Shown piece by piece: positions 1 through 11,934 of a stretch of DNA of 64,000 nt. Under the pieces are notes generated by a model that was given only the letters and a program-made list of their open reading frames with translations, was not told where the DNA came from and searched no databases. The stretch's first letter is position 1, and every line of letters begins with the position of its first letter. The stretch comes from Paramyrothecium sp. XJ0827 (lineage: Eukaryota; Ascomycota; Sordariomycetes; Hypocreales; Stachybotryaceae). Position numbers and translations under genes: made by a program. Location of the stretch: contig JAJFPB010000002.1 in NCBI GenBank assembly GCA_020881915.1, forward strand, positions 4,909,001 through 4,973,000, written 5' to 3'.

Positions 1-120
1 CAAGAACAAGTCTAAACTTTTTCTCGAATGTAAATTACAAAATGATCGATTGGAACGTCTTGTAGGTACTTTGTAAACGGACCTTTTCTTCTATCTAAGA
101 TTGCAATGGGCGTACTTGGC

Positions 121-1846
121 TTAATACGTGTACCTGAAGTTGGGATTCTGAAGATCTGTTTGATCATTTCGTTCCGCCTCCAATCCAGCTTGCACATTAT
201 CTTGTGGTTCGCCGTATTTAGCATATCTCCTCTTGTTCTCGATTACACAAAGCGCGTAATATGCTACGCCTGCTGCTGCCATGACAGCAAAAGCGCAGAG
301 CATGGCACCAATGCCGAGTGGATAATATGGAGCCTGAGATTTGAGAAAGAATTGAGGGCCTATAATGTTACCCACAGCTATAAACATTCACTGTCATTAG
401 CCAAATTGTTTGCTTCGGGTCTTGAGACTCGTAACTTACCATACACGACTGCGATGGACACTCCCATGAAGCTCTTCTTTGTTGCGCCCGCAGTGTTTGA
501 TGAAGACAGGCTGAGACCAAACACCCAAGGCACGTTGTAGAAACCCATCAGATACACCCCTGCCAAGGACGCGCCTCGCTGCGACTCAACATCTAGCGTG
601 TGTACCATAATAGCACCGGCCATGCCGATGAGAGACGCCAGTACCCAAAAGATGCAGCGCATGTTGGGCACCCAGAAGGTTATGGCCGTGAGTACTGCGC
701 CACTGACCATGGCTACAGCGGCCTGGGGAGTTGCCATCAGGACAGTTTTGGTCCTCGAGAAACCGTAACCGGAAATGATGAGGGGGTTGAAGTTGGTGAT
801 GCCTGCATTGGCCACGGCGTAGCCGAAGGCGCAAGCCCAGATACACCAGCATTTGGGGTCACGTAGTGTTTCTCGAATCTGCTTGATGCTGAATTTCTGT
901 CACGAACATCTGTCAATAAGGACCAATGAAAGCCAGGCGGGAATGTATGTACCTTTTGCGTATTCACTCCAGTCTGGTTGTCGGCCAGGCGAATTAATGA
1001 CAGCTTTTTCTCCCGCTCGTTGAAGAACCAAGCTTTTGATGGTGAGTCGGGCAACCAGAGGAAGACAACGACTCCAGTAAGTACCGTCACCGCGCCATAG
1101 ATGATGAAAATGTACTGTCAATTACACTGTTAGTCGCTAAGATACTTCCAGACTCATTGTAGGTGCTGCTTACCTTCCATGTCGAAAGCGACCCGTTGAT
1201 TTTGCCAATGGCATAAGACAGGATACCACCAAACACTCCAGCAAAGGTGTTGTACCAGAAAGCCGTTCGCAGGGGCTGTTCTTCTTTGCGGTACCACATA
1301 GAATTGAGGATCATCATGCAGGGCAGGACAGCGGCTTCAAATACACCCAGCAGGAAGCGAATGGTGGCTAAGCCAGCAAAATTGTGGCATAGCGCCATGA
1401 AGCAGAGGGCAACACCCCACAGAACGAGACATACTCCGATATACTTGCCAATAGGAACTTTTGTTATCAACCACAGGCTGGGGAATTCCATGGCCAAGTA
1501 ACCAAAGTAAAAGATGCTGCCTAGCCAACTGTAGTCTTGGCCTTTGAGGTTGGCATCTTCTTGGATCCCGAAAACAGCGGCATAGCTCAGCGCGTTCTGA
1601 GACACCGTTGTCAGTGTATAATCAGTAGCCTTGCCCAGGGCTCTTGCTTACCTTGTCCAAAAAGGCCAATGTCATGCTAATCACCGCCAAGGGCATGACG
1701 ACCAAGTCAGTCTTTAGCAGAAGACGCTTGGCCTGAGCCTTGGTCAACTGCTCAACCGTGTCATTCGAGTTGTCAGTTACATCTTTAGACCGTGTGTCAT
1801 CCGGCATCACATCAACGGCAGAGCTGCTATCCGCTTTGATAGACAT
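121..1846 (-). CDS. MFS transporter, DAL5/allantoate permease-like (ACS family)
   Basis: Plasma-membrane permease of the anion:cation symporter branch of the major facilitator superfamily; members of this branch import allantoate, ureidosuccinate, vitamins or other organic anions. Five exons join in phase: 1652-1846, 1174-1596, 953-1114, 440-896 and 121-377, giving 497 aa. All four introns are GT-AG and 55-62 bp. The N-terminus is short, acidic and cytosolic; the first membrane segment runs into the LAFLDK motif at the exon 1/2 junction. GSIFYFGYLAMEFPS and RFLLGVFEAAVLP are typical of DAL5 proteins, and the C-terminus ends in the QNPNFRYTY tail seen in the family. The start is the only in-frame ATG before LAFLDK. 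It lies 3' to 5' with the aminotransferase on the same strand, so the two may share a pathway. The substrate cannot be read from sequence. Confidence 0.9.
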
Positions 1847-2424
1847 TGTCAGGTCGCAGCCAGACGAATAAGGGTTGTTCGTGCAAAGGTATTCAGATGG
1901 AAGGCTTGCTCTCAATGCCGAAACCTGTATTCACTTGCTCGAGAGCATTTGTCGTTCCCTTCCATTGGACCTTAAGTAACATCTCAAGGTTTGACAAGTT
2001 GTAGCATTCGTTAGCATCCATGGCGATTGCGTGACGCGCGATGGTGGGGATTTGTATCTTAGCGACGGACACGACCGAGGCTTGCTCGGACGCCACCGAG
2101 GCTGCAACGAAGCTAGTCCGGTGGAGGCCGGCAATGATAAGCATTTGCAAGGCCAGGAACCTATCAAGCGGAAGTAAGCCGGTTTTGCAAGAACTTGATT
2201 ACATGGCATTGATTGCACATGAGCTGGAGGAAGCGAATGAAACACGACTGGTGACAATGCTTTCATGGATTCATGTCTTGAACGTAGTCTAATCCATCTG
2301 CGACATGAAATTAAAACATGACTGATGATAGTCAAAATTGACTTCACTTTCCCCGGGCACCAGGCACTTGACACACTGCTTTCATTTGGGTTCGTTTTAG
2401 ATGAGAATTCGTGTTTATCTTCCT
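1847..2424. other. Intergenic, no gene seen
   Basis: Upstream region of the DAL5-type permease and 3' flank of the aminotransferase. Open frames here are short and without recognisable domains. I see no RNA gene or repeat. Confidence 0.6.
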
Positions 2425-3511
2425 TTACAACTTTGAGACGAACCTGGTCAAGTCTCTTGAGGCTTCAACTTCTGTCAAAATCTCAGCTCGAGACCGTTCT
2501 ACATCTCCCTGAACCAGCTCGGCATACAATTGCTGGATCTTCTCCGTGATTATGCCTCGCTTCCCATCACCAATCTGCCTTCCATCGACCTCGGTGACAT
2601 GTATCTGGCTAGGGAATGTGCCAGTACAGAAGGCCTCATCCGCACCATATACTTCCGTAAGTGTAAAGTCCAGCTCCCGCACCTCGATGCCGTTCGCTCG
2701 GCACACATCTATAGTCTTCTGCCGTGTGATGCCTTGCATCTGGTTGTCTTTCGTTGGCGCCCAGACCTGATCGCCACGGATAATGAAGAAGTTGACCGAA
2801 TTGCACGTCTTCACGAAACCCCGCAGATCAAGCATAAGCGCCTCGTCTACATTCATGACGTTGCCGTGTATGCAAGCTTGGATGTCGGTTGCTTTTGAGA
2901 TGTGATTCCACTGCTCATCCTTTACATCTGGGGGACCTCGTCGCACCCACGTTGTAGCCAGTCGCAGACCTCGATTTTTCGAGGATGCCGCAACTGCTTT
3001 GATCTCGGGGATGATGACAATGAGAGGCAAGCCGATGTTGACGTGGGGGTTCTGATAAGGGGTAGATTTCAACCCCCGGCTCACAACGAGTCGAATGTGA
3101 ACATGCGGCTCATCACCCATATCGTTGGCATCCAGTGTTTTGTGCAAAAGCTCGAGGAGCTCGCCTTTAGTCAGACCTAGATCCATGTACATGGCCTTTG
3201 CAGACTGAAAGAGTCGATTGATATGGTCGCGGGCGAACTGGATTCTCCCCCTTACTGCTCGTATACCTTCCCAGATGCCATCGCCGACAAGGAAGTTAGA
3301 GTCAAAGACCGAGACAGAGGCTTCTGCACGAGGCACCAAGCGGAACACTCCGGTTACACCATCTCGCATGCCGACCTGAGCATATATCTGGTGAGAAATA
3401 TTCTATGAGAACCATGAATGAAGCACGAACCAGAATCTTTTCATTCTTCGCGTTTGGCACCACCGCGTGGCTAGAGGAGCCTTCCTCCTGTTGGTCGCGA
3501 GATGACACCAT
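2425..3511 (-). CDS. Class IV PLP aminotransferase (BCAT/D-amino-acid transaminase fold)
   Basis: PLP-dependent transaminase of fold type IV, the group holding branched-chain, D-amino-acid and (R)-amine transaminases. Two exons, 3431-3511 and 2425-3375, with a 55-bp intron, encode 343 aa. The start is the first ATG in frame. The N-terminal lobe has the family signature VFDSNFLVGDGIWEGIR (about residues 50-66). The Schiff-base lysine is most likely K188 in HISKATDIQ. The segment GFVKTCNSVNFF (213-224) occupies the place where most family members carry V-[ST]-E-G-[ST]; the glutamate is replaced, so this is a separate subfamily. The phosphate-cup segment ends in GITRQKTIDVC. It is divergent from a Zn2Cys6 regulator across about 410 bp and tandem with a permease, suggesting use of an imported amine or amino acid. 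No targeting signal is evident. Confidence 0.88.
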
Positions 3512-3923
3512 GGCTAAGTTCGCGCAGAGATGAGAGGAGCCAGGGGCGGATTCGAGTACTTGATCGAAGACAGCGAGGGTTGAATGATTTAGAAACTGTA
3601 TAGATTGTGCTATGTTTCCCAATCAGTGCGAATGGCAAGACGATAAAGGCCCTCGGTCGAGGCCGAGGCGCTCGGCTCTTCAAAGTGGCGTCATCGGGCG
3701 ACACCGAAGCTAGTGAACCATAAAGCAATTCAGCGTGAGAAGCAGAGAGGCTTTTGCGATATCGATAAGGAGCGACTTCGGAAGCTCACTCACCAGCTTT
3801 GACCATTCGAGCTTAGTTGTCGGACCAGTCCGAGAAATTCGGTATAACATGGCTACCATCCACTCTAGCCCGCCGGACCTCCGAGAAAATCTTCTCCTGA
3901 TTAATCAACCTTGACTCTTGGAC
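3512..3923. promoter_or_regulatory. Divergent promoter between aminotransferase and Zn2Cys6 regulator
   Basis: A 412-bp gap separates two start codons that point away from each other, so it must hold both promoters. No sharp TATA box is visible. Shared control by the adjacent regulator is inference. Confidence 0.5.
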
Positions 3924-6236
3924 ATGGATTTTGAATGGAACTCCACTTTACAACCGTCTGTTTCAAAGGCATGTGCTCGATGCCATGCGCGCAAGGTCAA
4001 GGTAGGCCGAATCCACCTGTCTCAGGGAAGGGTGTTGCAGCACAATACTATTGGCGGGATCAATGAAAAACGTTCTTTCTTTGATTTCAGCCTGCTAAAC
4101 TGAAGCTGCTTCATAGTGTGATCAAAAGGTGCCGCAGTGTACGGCATGCATCCGGCACAACGAGGAATGTAATATTACAGAATGTGTCGCATATCCTTAC
4201 GCCCTGGTCCAAAGACTTCAAAATGAGATCCAAGATCTCAAGGCTCGACTGCAGGCAGTCAACCTAACCCCAGCCGCACCACTGGCAGGAAGCCAGACGT
4301 TCCTACCAACAACATTAGAGTCTCCGCAAACACGACAGGTGACTTGGTCATTGGGCAAGGAAGCTGAAGAAGTCGGTAGTCTCGCCATTGGTGGATCTAA
4401 CCGTCACTCTGAGGACAAGTACAGTATGTATATTTGCGTAACGATGCTTTGAAAACCCAATGCCTAATTTCACAAAAGTCGGTAGTGCTGCAGGATCAAC
4501 CTTCGTGCGCATATTTTTCAAGCAACTCAATCTGACAATGACCCGGCCTTACCCTCAGAACGGCAAAAGCCTCGAGAAGTGTCCCTCGGAACAGACTGCC
4601 GCACTCCCTCCTCGAACAACTGCCAACTTCCTCCTCGCTAAGTACATTGCTCGTGTTCACACGTGGTGGCCATTCTTGCAGCTTCCTGGGCTAAGACGCT
4701 CGTTCCAGTCTATATACCAAAACCCAAGAAAGTGTCATGAAACGGATAAGTTCATTGTGTTTGCAGTTCTGGCCCTTGCGAGCAGCGAATGTCAGGAGGA
4801 TGCGGGCTATCAGGCCTTGATGGACCTCAACGAGCCCGAGTCATATTACGAGACTGCTCTTCGGTTTTTCAAAAATTTCTACGATCACCCACGAGATTTG
4901 TTTGGCATACAAGCAGTGCTGCTGCTCACCTTATGGATGCTCAACTCTGATATGAGCAGTGACTGTAATGATCTTTGGCACCTCTCCCGTTATCTAATGT
5001 CAGCTGCCATCGAGGCAGGATTTCATCGGCATAACGCCGATTGGGGGTTTTCTGCCGAAGAGGTAGAAACGCGCAATCGGACATGGTGGTGTATTTACAA
5101 CCTGGAACGGTAAGCCACTCCGCCAATCCTGTCTATCCAATATCAGAACTCCATCCTGACTCTTTGGCTGTTCTGAGGAGTTAGCCAGGTGGCCATTGTA
5201 ACTGGTCGGGTGTTATCGATCAGAGACCACGCAATTCACGCCCTTCAACCAACCCACCGCAGCTTTGACGCTCTTTCACCAAGCGAAGCACGGGAATCTT
5301 CAATATTCCACAAACACAGCGTCTTGCTCTGCCGACTAGCCATCCGTCTTCGCCAGATATCTGGTCGAGTTCTCGAGTCGGTATATATTGGGCGAGGACC
5401 CGATGGCAAAGCGCTCGCGACTTCTTTCCAGCAAATTTGTGCAGCCTCGGATAGTTGTCGCCTTGACCTAGAGTCATGGAAACAAGACCTGCTCAAGGCG
5501 GAACTAAAACCTTCGAGGGAATATTCCGAGTTGAAGATTGAGTACTGCCTGCTTCAACTGCTTCTCAATCGGCCGAGCCCGACTTTTATGGTCCCATCAA
5601 ACGCCATGATTACAGTTTGCTCAACATCCGTCTCAAGCGCCATAGGACACTGGTCCAAACTAGACTCTCAATATGGTATAAGTGCCGTATGTCGCTGCTT
5701 CAGACAGCTTCATGCAATACTTATTGTTGGTTTGGCTGGGCTATATTGTGACTGGTAGGAGGCCCTGGCCTATTTGCATGGGATGTTAAGACTAATAACG
5801 GTTCAGGCAGCTCTTGGCCGCATCGCGGGACGTTGGACAGGGTCGCAACATGTCTAACAACACCCGGCACTGGGAAGACACGAACACCTGCCTCAAGCTA
5901 CTGCGTAGGGGCATTGATCAGATTGGACTGCCTGGGTTGACACGATACTATGACTTGCTGCACGTTGTGCGGAACAAGGTCTATATGAGTTCTTCGACCG
6001 TCAACCCACCTGCCCAAAGCTCGCTGTCGATGCCAGACTCGTATAACATGCTATCAACAGGGGGCATGAGCTACGATCGCGAACCTGGTCCATTCTTTTC
6101 TGGGGAAGGAGACATCGATCTTTATATGAATCAGGTATCGAGTTTCTTTGATGAGGGAATGATGAACCGAGATGAAACGTTGAATGCCTGGTTTGACGCC
6201 GTCATGGAGGAACTTCAACCATCTCAAGGCACTTAA
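3924..6236 (+). CDS. Zn2Cys6 transcription factor with fungal_trans domain
   Basis: Nuclear DNA-binding regulator of 671 aa. Five exons join in phase: 3924-4001, 4117-4423, 4479-5109, 5185-5754 and 5807-6236, with introns of 115, 55, 75 and 52 bp. The binuclear cluster is split by intron 1, between the second and third cysteines: CARCHARKVK then CDQKVPQCTACIRHNEEC, giving C-x2-C-x6-C-x6-C-x2-C-x6-C. A short leucine-containing coiled-coil (LVQRLQNEIQDLKARL) follows directly, as in dimeric Gal4-type factors. The central part has the fungal-specific regulatory domain, with WWPFLQLPGLR and the hallmark RTWWCIYNLER. The C-terminus is acidic. It is divergent from the aminotransferase and is probably the local regulator of that enzyme and its permease (inference). 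Confidence 0.92.
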
Positions 6237-6411
6237 TTACTACTTTCAAGGGTTTCTCAGCACGACCCATTGTCTCGATTGTGTGTCAAGGCACCACCAT
6301 CTCATCAAGATCGGAGTTATCAATTAAAAGATGAATCAAAGCAAGCTCGGGTTTTGAGGGCCCAGAACAGACTGCGCATGAAAGAACTATGAAAACATGG
6401 AGGTCAAACGC

Positions 6412-7950
6412 TTAGTAGGTGTAGAGGAACCGAGGGTTATGCTCTCCCAGCTCTTCAATCTCCTCCTCTGTCATGCCTTCCACCTTGTGATCATCCTTGC
6501 CCTCCGTCTTACGCTTGTTGAGAGTGCTAAAGTACCACCAGAAAGCAAGGTAAATTACTGAAGACATGGCAATAAGCGCCATGGAAACAGCATGTCCCGT
6601 GATGAATTGCGGTCCTTGATGCGATTGGTACAACTGGATAACATTAGCTGGTCTTGACCGAGATATCAAGCGTGATCGGGGGCTTACAAATGGAGCTGGA
6701 ATACCAGCCGAATTACCGATCGTGAGTTGCAGACCGGAGGCAACCGTACGCTTGCCGTAGCGAGGGTTGTTGCTCGGCAGCCAGGCCAGGGGAATGCCCA
6801 CGACAACGTAGAGACCCATAGCACCGAGGAAGCAGCCAAAGTATTTGGCGCCGCCAGGCGCAGGGCTTACGAGGATTGCATAGCCGGCTGTGCAGATGAG
6901 GCCAAATATAACCACGAAAATCGCTCTGCGTTGGGTCCGGTCGGATAGCCAGGCAACTGCAAGGTAACTGATGGCGCCCAATGCGTAGCACGGGATCGTC
7001 AGTGCCTGCACCTGGGTCCTGTCCCAGTCGCCCAGACCCTGGATGATGGTTGGCAGGAACGTGGAGTAGCCGTAGAGAATGATGTCGCCACCGAATTGAC
7101 CAACACAGAAGAGCCAAATCTTCCAATCCTTGAGACCTGCATAGACGTCTTCCTTGTGCATCTGGTCAGAGGACTTTGTGTGGCCAACCTGTCGCCGCAT
7201 GCGGAGATCAATGAGTTCCTTCTCCCTGGCTGTCAAGTAGTGCGCCGAATCTGGAGTGTCTGCGAGCCACCACCAGACAGCAATTCCGAGGATGACGGTG
7301 GGGATGCCTTCGAGGATGATGATCCATCGCCAGCCGCGCAGGCCGGCGACACCGTCCATGAAGCCGATGCCGTAGGCAAGCAAGCCTCCCATTGATCCTG
7401 CAATAGCTGCAGAGACGAAAAGGTAGCCAATTCGCAGCGCGTACTCGCGCTTAGTGTAGAACATGGTCAAGTAAATCGTCAATCCAGGAAACAGACCACC
7501 CTCAAGGGCCCCAAGAATAACGCGGCATGCTATAAGGCCTTGGAAGTTCTGCACAATGCCTGTAAGCGTCGCCACGATGCCCCAGCTGGTGGTGATGAAT
7601 GCGATCCATCGCGAGGGTGTGAATCGCTTAATGACAAGGTTGGATGGTAGTTCGGAGAGAATGTATGTGACGAAGAGCACGGAGACCGCGATCTGGTACT
7701 GAGAGCCGACAAGACCAAGGTCTTCCTCAAGTCCGTAGAGACGGGCGTTGCCAATATTGACTCGGTCCAGAAAACTCAACAAGTACAAGAGCATAACAGG
7801 AGGGACGATCCAACGATCCAGCTTCCTCAGAAGCCGTTTTTCCTCCTCCTCATCAATGAAGACGCCGACATCTCCACGGCCCGTAGTTGGTTGCTCAATG
7901 TCCTTCTTCTGGTCAATGGGCCCGTCTGCGGCAGCGGCGTATGATGCCAT
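6412..7950 (-). CDS. MFS transporter, DAL5/TNA1-like (ACS family)
   Basis: Second anion:cation symporter-type permease, 494 aa, about 12 membrane segments. Two exons, 6688-7950 and 6412-6633. The 54-bp intron (6634-6687) is a multiple of three and has no stop, so it can be mistaken for coding sequence; removing it restores the family motif GIPAPFLYQSHQGPQFITGH. The first in-frame ATG opens MASYAAAADGP; the open frame further upstream has no ATG. Motifs: LLYLLSFLDRVNIGNARL in the first segment, PSRWIAFITTSWGIVATLTG and the LGALEGGLFPG helix. It diverges from a Zn2Cys6 regulator across 1.27 kb, and 5-oxoprolinase lies just beyond that regulator. The natural substrate could be an organic acid or amide such as 5-oxoproline, but sequence alone does not show it. 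Confidence 0.92.
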   Translation of the reverse strand: MASYAAAADGPIDQKKDIEQPTTGRGDVGVFIDEEEEKRLLRKLDRWIVPPVMLLYLLSFLDRVNIGNARLYGLEEDLGLVGSQYQIAVSVLFVTYILSELPSNLVIKRFTPSRWIAFITTSWGIVATLTGIVQNFQGLIACRVILGALEGGLFPGLTIYLTMFYTKREYALRIGYLFVSAAIAGSMGGLLAYGIGFMDGVAGLRGWRWIIILEGIPTVILGIAVWWWLADTPDSAHYLTAREKELIDLRMRRQVGHTKSSDQMHKEDVYAGLKDWKIWLFCVGQFGGDIILYGYSTFLPTIIQGLGDWDRTQVQALTIPCYALGAISYLAVAWLSDRTQRRAIFVVIFGLICTAGYAILVSPAPGGAKYFGCFLGAMGLYVVVGIPLAWLPSNNPRYGKRTVASGLQLTIGNSAGIPAPFVSPRSRLISRSRPANVIQLYQSHQGPQFITGHAVSMALIAMSSVIYLAFWWYFSTLNKRKTEGKDDHKVEGMTEEEIEELGEHNPRFLYTY

Positions 7951-9220
7951 TGTGGGGAGTGGGGTGAAGCAAAGACAAATGTTAAATGATGAGCGCAAGA
8001 GCCCCAGGGACAGAGCCAGGAAAAACACAGGTTGGGCAGTTGTCAATTTATGGTAGGTTGCTATCGCCCTGTGCAAACTCCGCCAACTTCCCCAGATAAT
8101 GGGCGGGTCTGGAGCGAGATTAACGTACGGTTCGGTGCCATGCAGCCGGGGCCGTAGATAGAGTTAACGAGAAGGATCAGCGAGAAAAGATACGGCCCTG
8201 ATAGCAGGCGGGAGTGTGCTCGGCAATGGGACGTCTCGCTCGGCCGGGTGGGCACATACCGACAGCCAAGCGGTCAGCCAAAATAGTGACACTTCTGCCT
8301 AAATTATTACAAGTTTCTGATAAAATTAAGAGTAAAATCCACAAGATCCATTGTTTTTAAGGTAATTTTGATAGATATTTTAAATCTTTTCCAAGTTTAT
8401 CATTTGCTATTGTGTATCGCATTTCGATGTTTTTTTGTTGCTCGCCGCTTGGCAACCCACTCGAGCACGCACTTCCTGGGAGCAGAGTCGACATCCGGTG
8501 ACGCCAGCGTTGGACGAGCTGGGAAACCAGGGCTGCCGATCTCTCGCTCTGACTCGGCTTTTCTTGACTTGCCGGTGGGGACGCGGTCGGCAACATCCAA
8601 CCAGGGCCGGCGCCCTTGTCTATCAGTGCGACACCATGTCACGCACCCAGCAGCCACTCGGGAAGATGACGGTATCCTTTACACGCGATTTCGGCAAAGA
8701 CCCTGTGATGGGAGCCTGCAGCCCGAGGGCTTTTTTCCCTGATTGCAGTCCTGGACTCGGCAACCTCCAAGTGGAAAATACCAGGCAGAAGGAAATGCGA
8801 AAAAATGAGGCTTGTACCACGGCAGGCTGAGCCAATGTGCAATTACTAGGCAGGCTAATGAAGGTTCGGACCCAATCATTGGCTGAGACACGCCTCCTAT
8901 CATTGCGCCATGAGGGGCAGGTTTATGTAACAGATGAAGGTCCGTCGTGATAGCGCGATCCACTCAAAAGGATGTTGAGGCCCTTTCCCCGGATTCATCC
9001 CTCCGATTGCTTGAGAACCCTGCGTTCTGGTTCATCACGCAAACACACACGCCGGCCCACACTGTCCATGTCATGACCACGTTGCCTGCTGCAGGTTTAG
9101 ACAGCGAGAGCTCCATCCAGTCGCCAGACCAACCCATGTAACCGCCTCAATGCGATCCGCCCAGACTCGACCACGGAGGCTTCTAGCGGCGTGAGTGCAC
9201 ACAAAGCCATGGATTTGTAG
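7951..9220. promoter_or_regulatory. Long divergent promoter region, permease / Zn2Cys6 regulator
   Basis: 1.27 kb between two outward-facing start codons. An AT-rich core lies at about 8281-8430, including a TGATAA-type GATA core near 8320 that would fit nitrogen control. A CA-rich stretch occurs near 9040-9055. No open frame here has a recognisable domain. Confidence 0.45.
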
Positions 9221-11346
9221 ATGACGGCCGGTTTCTCTAAGACTTTGTGTAGTTGTCATCGGTGTCATTCGCATAAGATTAAATGTTCAGGGGAACAGCC
9301 ATGTCGCTCGTGTGTCGGCTCGAATAATTCTCAAGACTGTCGCTTTCCTGCGAAAGAGCGCAAGGTTGTAGTCTCTGAAGGGTTGGTCAAGCCTCATTCC
9401 TCAAGTTAGAAAGCCAACGTCTCATTCTGACGACTGCTAGTTACCTCGCCAGGCTCGAGGCAGACAACGAGCGTCTCCGAAATGGAACCCAGAACCCCAC
9501 CCCCGTGAGCCAGCAGAACACGCCTGGGCGGTCGCCTCCAGAGGCAGCAACTCCTGAACAAGGCACTGATGAGCCGCCGGTGCTGTCGACGGAGGAGAGC
9601 AACATGCTCAACCCTCTTTTCGATGGCAAGCCGGAGAATCACTCGAGTCGGCGTGCGCCCGAGCCCGGATTCATAGGCGAAGCTTCGTGCGCTGCCTTCA
9701 GTAATCGCCTACTGCAATGCCTCGATGACACATATGCAGCTTCTACAGCAGGCTTCCCAAACTTCTATCGATTTGACGCAAGTCGCAGATCTCAGCAGGC
9801 ATACGAGGACCACATATTTCCCGAGAGAATGCATGCAAAGCTGCTGCTCAATGTCGCACGGCGTTTCATCGGGAACTATCACCCACTGTTCCTAGAGGTC
9901 ACATACATGAGGGAGATAGACGCTGTTTACAGGAGGGAAGTTGTCCCGTCAACTCTGTGGCTATGCAAGTTCTACTCCCTCATGGCTCTCGGAGAAATAT
10001 ACACAAACCGAAGGGGCGTCGGCGCCGAAAACATCGTGCCGGGAACAGACTACTATGTCAAAGCCGTGAGCCTCTTGCAGGAGTCGCTTGAAGAGCCGTG
10101 CTTGATGCAGGTTGAAGCCTTGACATCCCTGGCATGGGCATCGAACATCCTCGGCCGGGTGCGAACAGCCTACTGTTACAGCGGGACAGCCATGCGAATG
10201 GCGATGGGCATGGGGATGCACAGGTCTTCCTCCCACATGTCGCACCTGAGCCCTGTCGAACGGGAGTCCCGGAGGCGGACATGGTGGGTGATATACTTCT
10301 TTGATCGTTTTTCTGCTTCGAAGCTCGGGCAGCCGATCTCTGTCAGAGACGAAGACATTGACGTGGAGATGCCAAGCATGGATGGCTTGACGGCGGGAGA
10401 AATGGCAGAGTTTCTGGACCCAGTTCCACTTCTGAAGAACATTGCGCTTGCGCGGATCATCGGAAACATCCTAACGGACATCTATGGAATTCCCAAGGCG
10501 ACGAAGGGCCATTGCATCCATCGTGTACATGGGATCCTCAAGCAACTGCGAGCCTGGCATGATGGTCTGCCCGAAGACATGAGAGTGAAGGAGCGGGGAA
10601 CTCCAAGACCTCATGCGAGCCTTCATTTGGCCTACAATCAGTGCATCATCCAGACCACGCGGCCGGTACTTCTCCACCTGTTCAAGTCGCAGTTTCAACT
10701 TGGTTCCAAGGCTCGGGAGCAGCCACAGCGTCAGAGCTTCTCCTCAATCACTCTTGCTTTGGCCGAGAGCTGCATCAATGCCGCACAGGCTTCCAGTCGC
10801 ATCGTCGAAGGCCTCTTCCTCGACGGTTCCATCGCGACGTTCGGGTACTGGGATGCCCATCACATATTCTCAGCGTCGTTGATACTGATCATGTCGGCTG
10901 TGATGAAACCGACCATTACCAACGCAGATGCTCTGGAGACGCTGCTTAGCATACTCCGATCAATGAAGAACGACGGCAACATTCCGGCAGTTGACTACTG
11001 CGACAGGCTTTCTCACGTCCAGAGTCGCATATCAAGCTTGCGTGTCCAAGGACGAATGGAGAATTTGTGGACGGATGCGACAACCTCGCAAGGCCAAACC
11101 GGCAGTCGGAGAGAGCCGATCGGCCGCACGGCATCCGGCAATTCGGACCTGCAGGTCATAGCAAGCAGGCCGATAAATGGAGGGATGGTCATCAACTATG
11201 GCAAGGTGGACATCTTGGGAAACCCTCTGATTGGCAGTTTTCTTGACGAAAACTCGGGACCGATACCCGACCTCTCGTTCATGGAAGATGGGACGCTGCG
11301 GCAACTGGCTTCGGAGATTGAGGAACAGTTTCTGTTTTCAATGTAG
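9221..11346 (+). CDS. Zn2Cys6 transcription factor with fungal_trans domain
   Basis: Gal4-type regulator of 688 aa from two exons, 9221-9381 and 9441-11346 (59-bp intron, donor GTTGGT). The N-terminal cluster reads CHRCHSHKIKCSGEQPCRSC followed eight residues later by the last cysteine: C-x2-C-x6-C-x5-C-x2-C-x8-C. The intron falls just before YLARLEADNERLRNG, the coiled-coil that normally follows the cluster. A low-complexity, P/S/T-rich linker precedes the fungal_trans domain, which includes ARRFIGNYHPLFLEV, ALTSLAWASNILGR and RRTWWVIYFFDRFSASKLGQ. The C-terminus is acidic. It is followed on the same strand by 5-oxoprolinase, 588 bp away, and is divergent from a permease. The arrangement suggests it controls both, by inference. 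Confidence 0.92.
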
Positions 11347-11934
11347 TTTAGTTTAGTTTGAGCAGTAGCAAGCGCACGATATCCGAGAATTATTGTCCTT
11401 TGCAACAGCCACTCAATTGCATTGCCCAAATGACCGAATATAAGCCACTGCCGATATGACCTGATCCCCTGTTTCTACTGTTGCTAGCCTGAATCCTACG
11501 CTGCGCCAGTCTAAGTGGTGGAACCGTTTGCGTCCCACTGCATGGCGGGACGTCGGCTACGCCAGATCTTACCGAGCGATAAACCGGCTTCGGCTCGGCG
11601 GTGCATTTACTTGCCGACCAGCAAATAGAATGATCAGCGGGGAAGAGGCGATAGTGTATTCGTTCCGAAACTGTGGCACGCACACCTAGATGCCGAAGTA
11701 CGGCAGCCTCTGGCCGCCTCGACACCGTTGCGAACGCCTCCATGCATAATTAAATACTCCTGGACGGGAGCCGCAGATTCGGACATTTTGCTGTTCAAGT
11801 TCCATGATTGGACATACCTACACTGCCTTTTTCTACACTACTTAGGCCGTGCTTTGATGGACTCGGCTCATTAATCCCGCCCTCTCTTCTACTTTCTGTT
11901 TCTCTTTTTAATTACCCTCACAATTGTAAGAGCC
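11347..11934. promoter_or_regulatory. Promoter region of 5-oxoprolinase
   Basis: 588-bp gap between co-directional genes. It has CGG triplets (for example around 11590-11605), the half-site class used by Zn2Cys6 proteins, and a pyrimidine-rich tract at 11880-11920 just before the start, common in well-expressed fungal genes. Binding by the neighbour is not shown by sequence. Confidence 0.4.

Noticed and set aside
7951..8076. N-terminal extension of the second DAL5-type permease
   Set aside because: The open frame upstream of 7950 has no ATG; the first ATG gives the normal family N-terminus.
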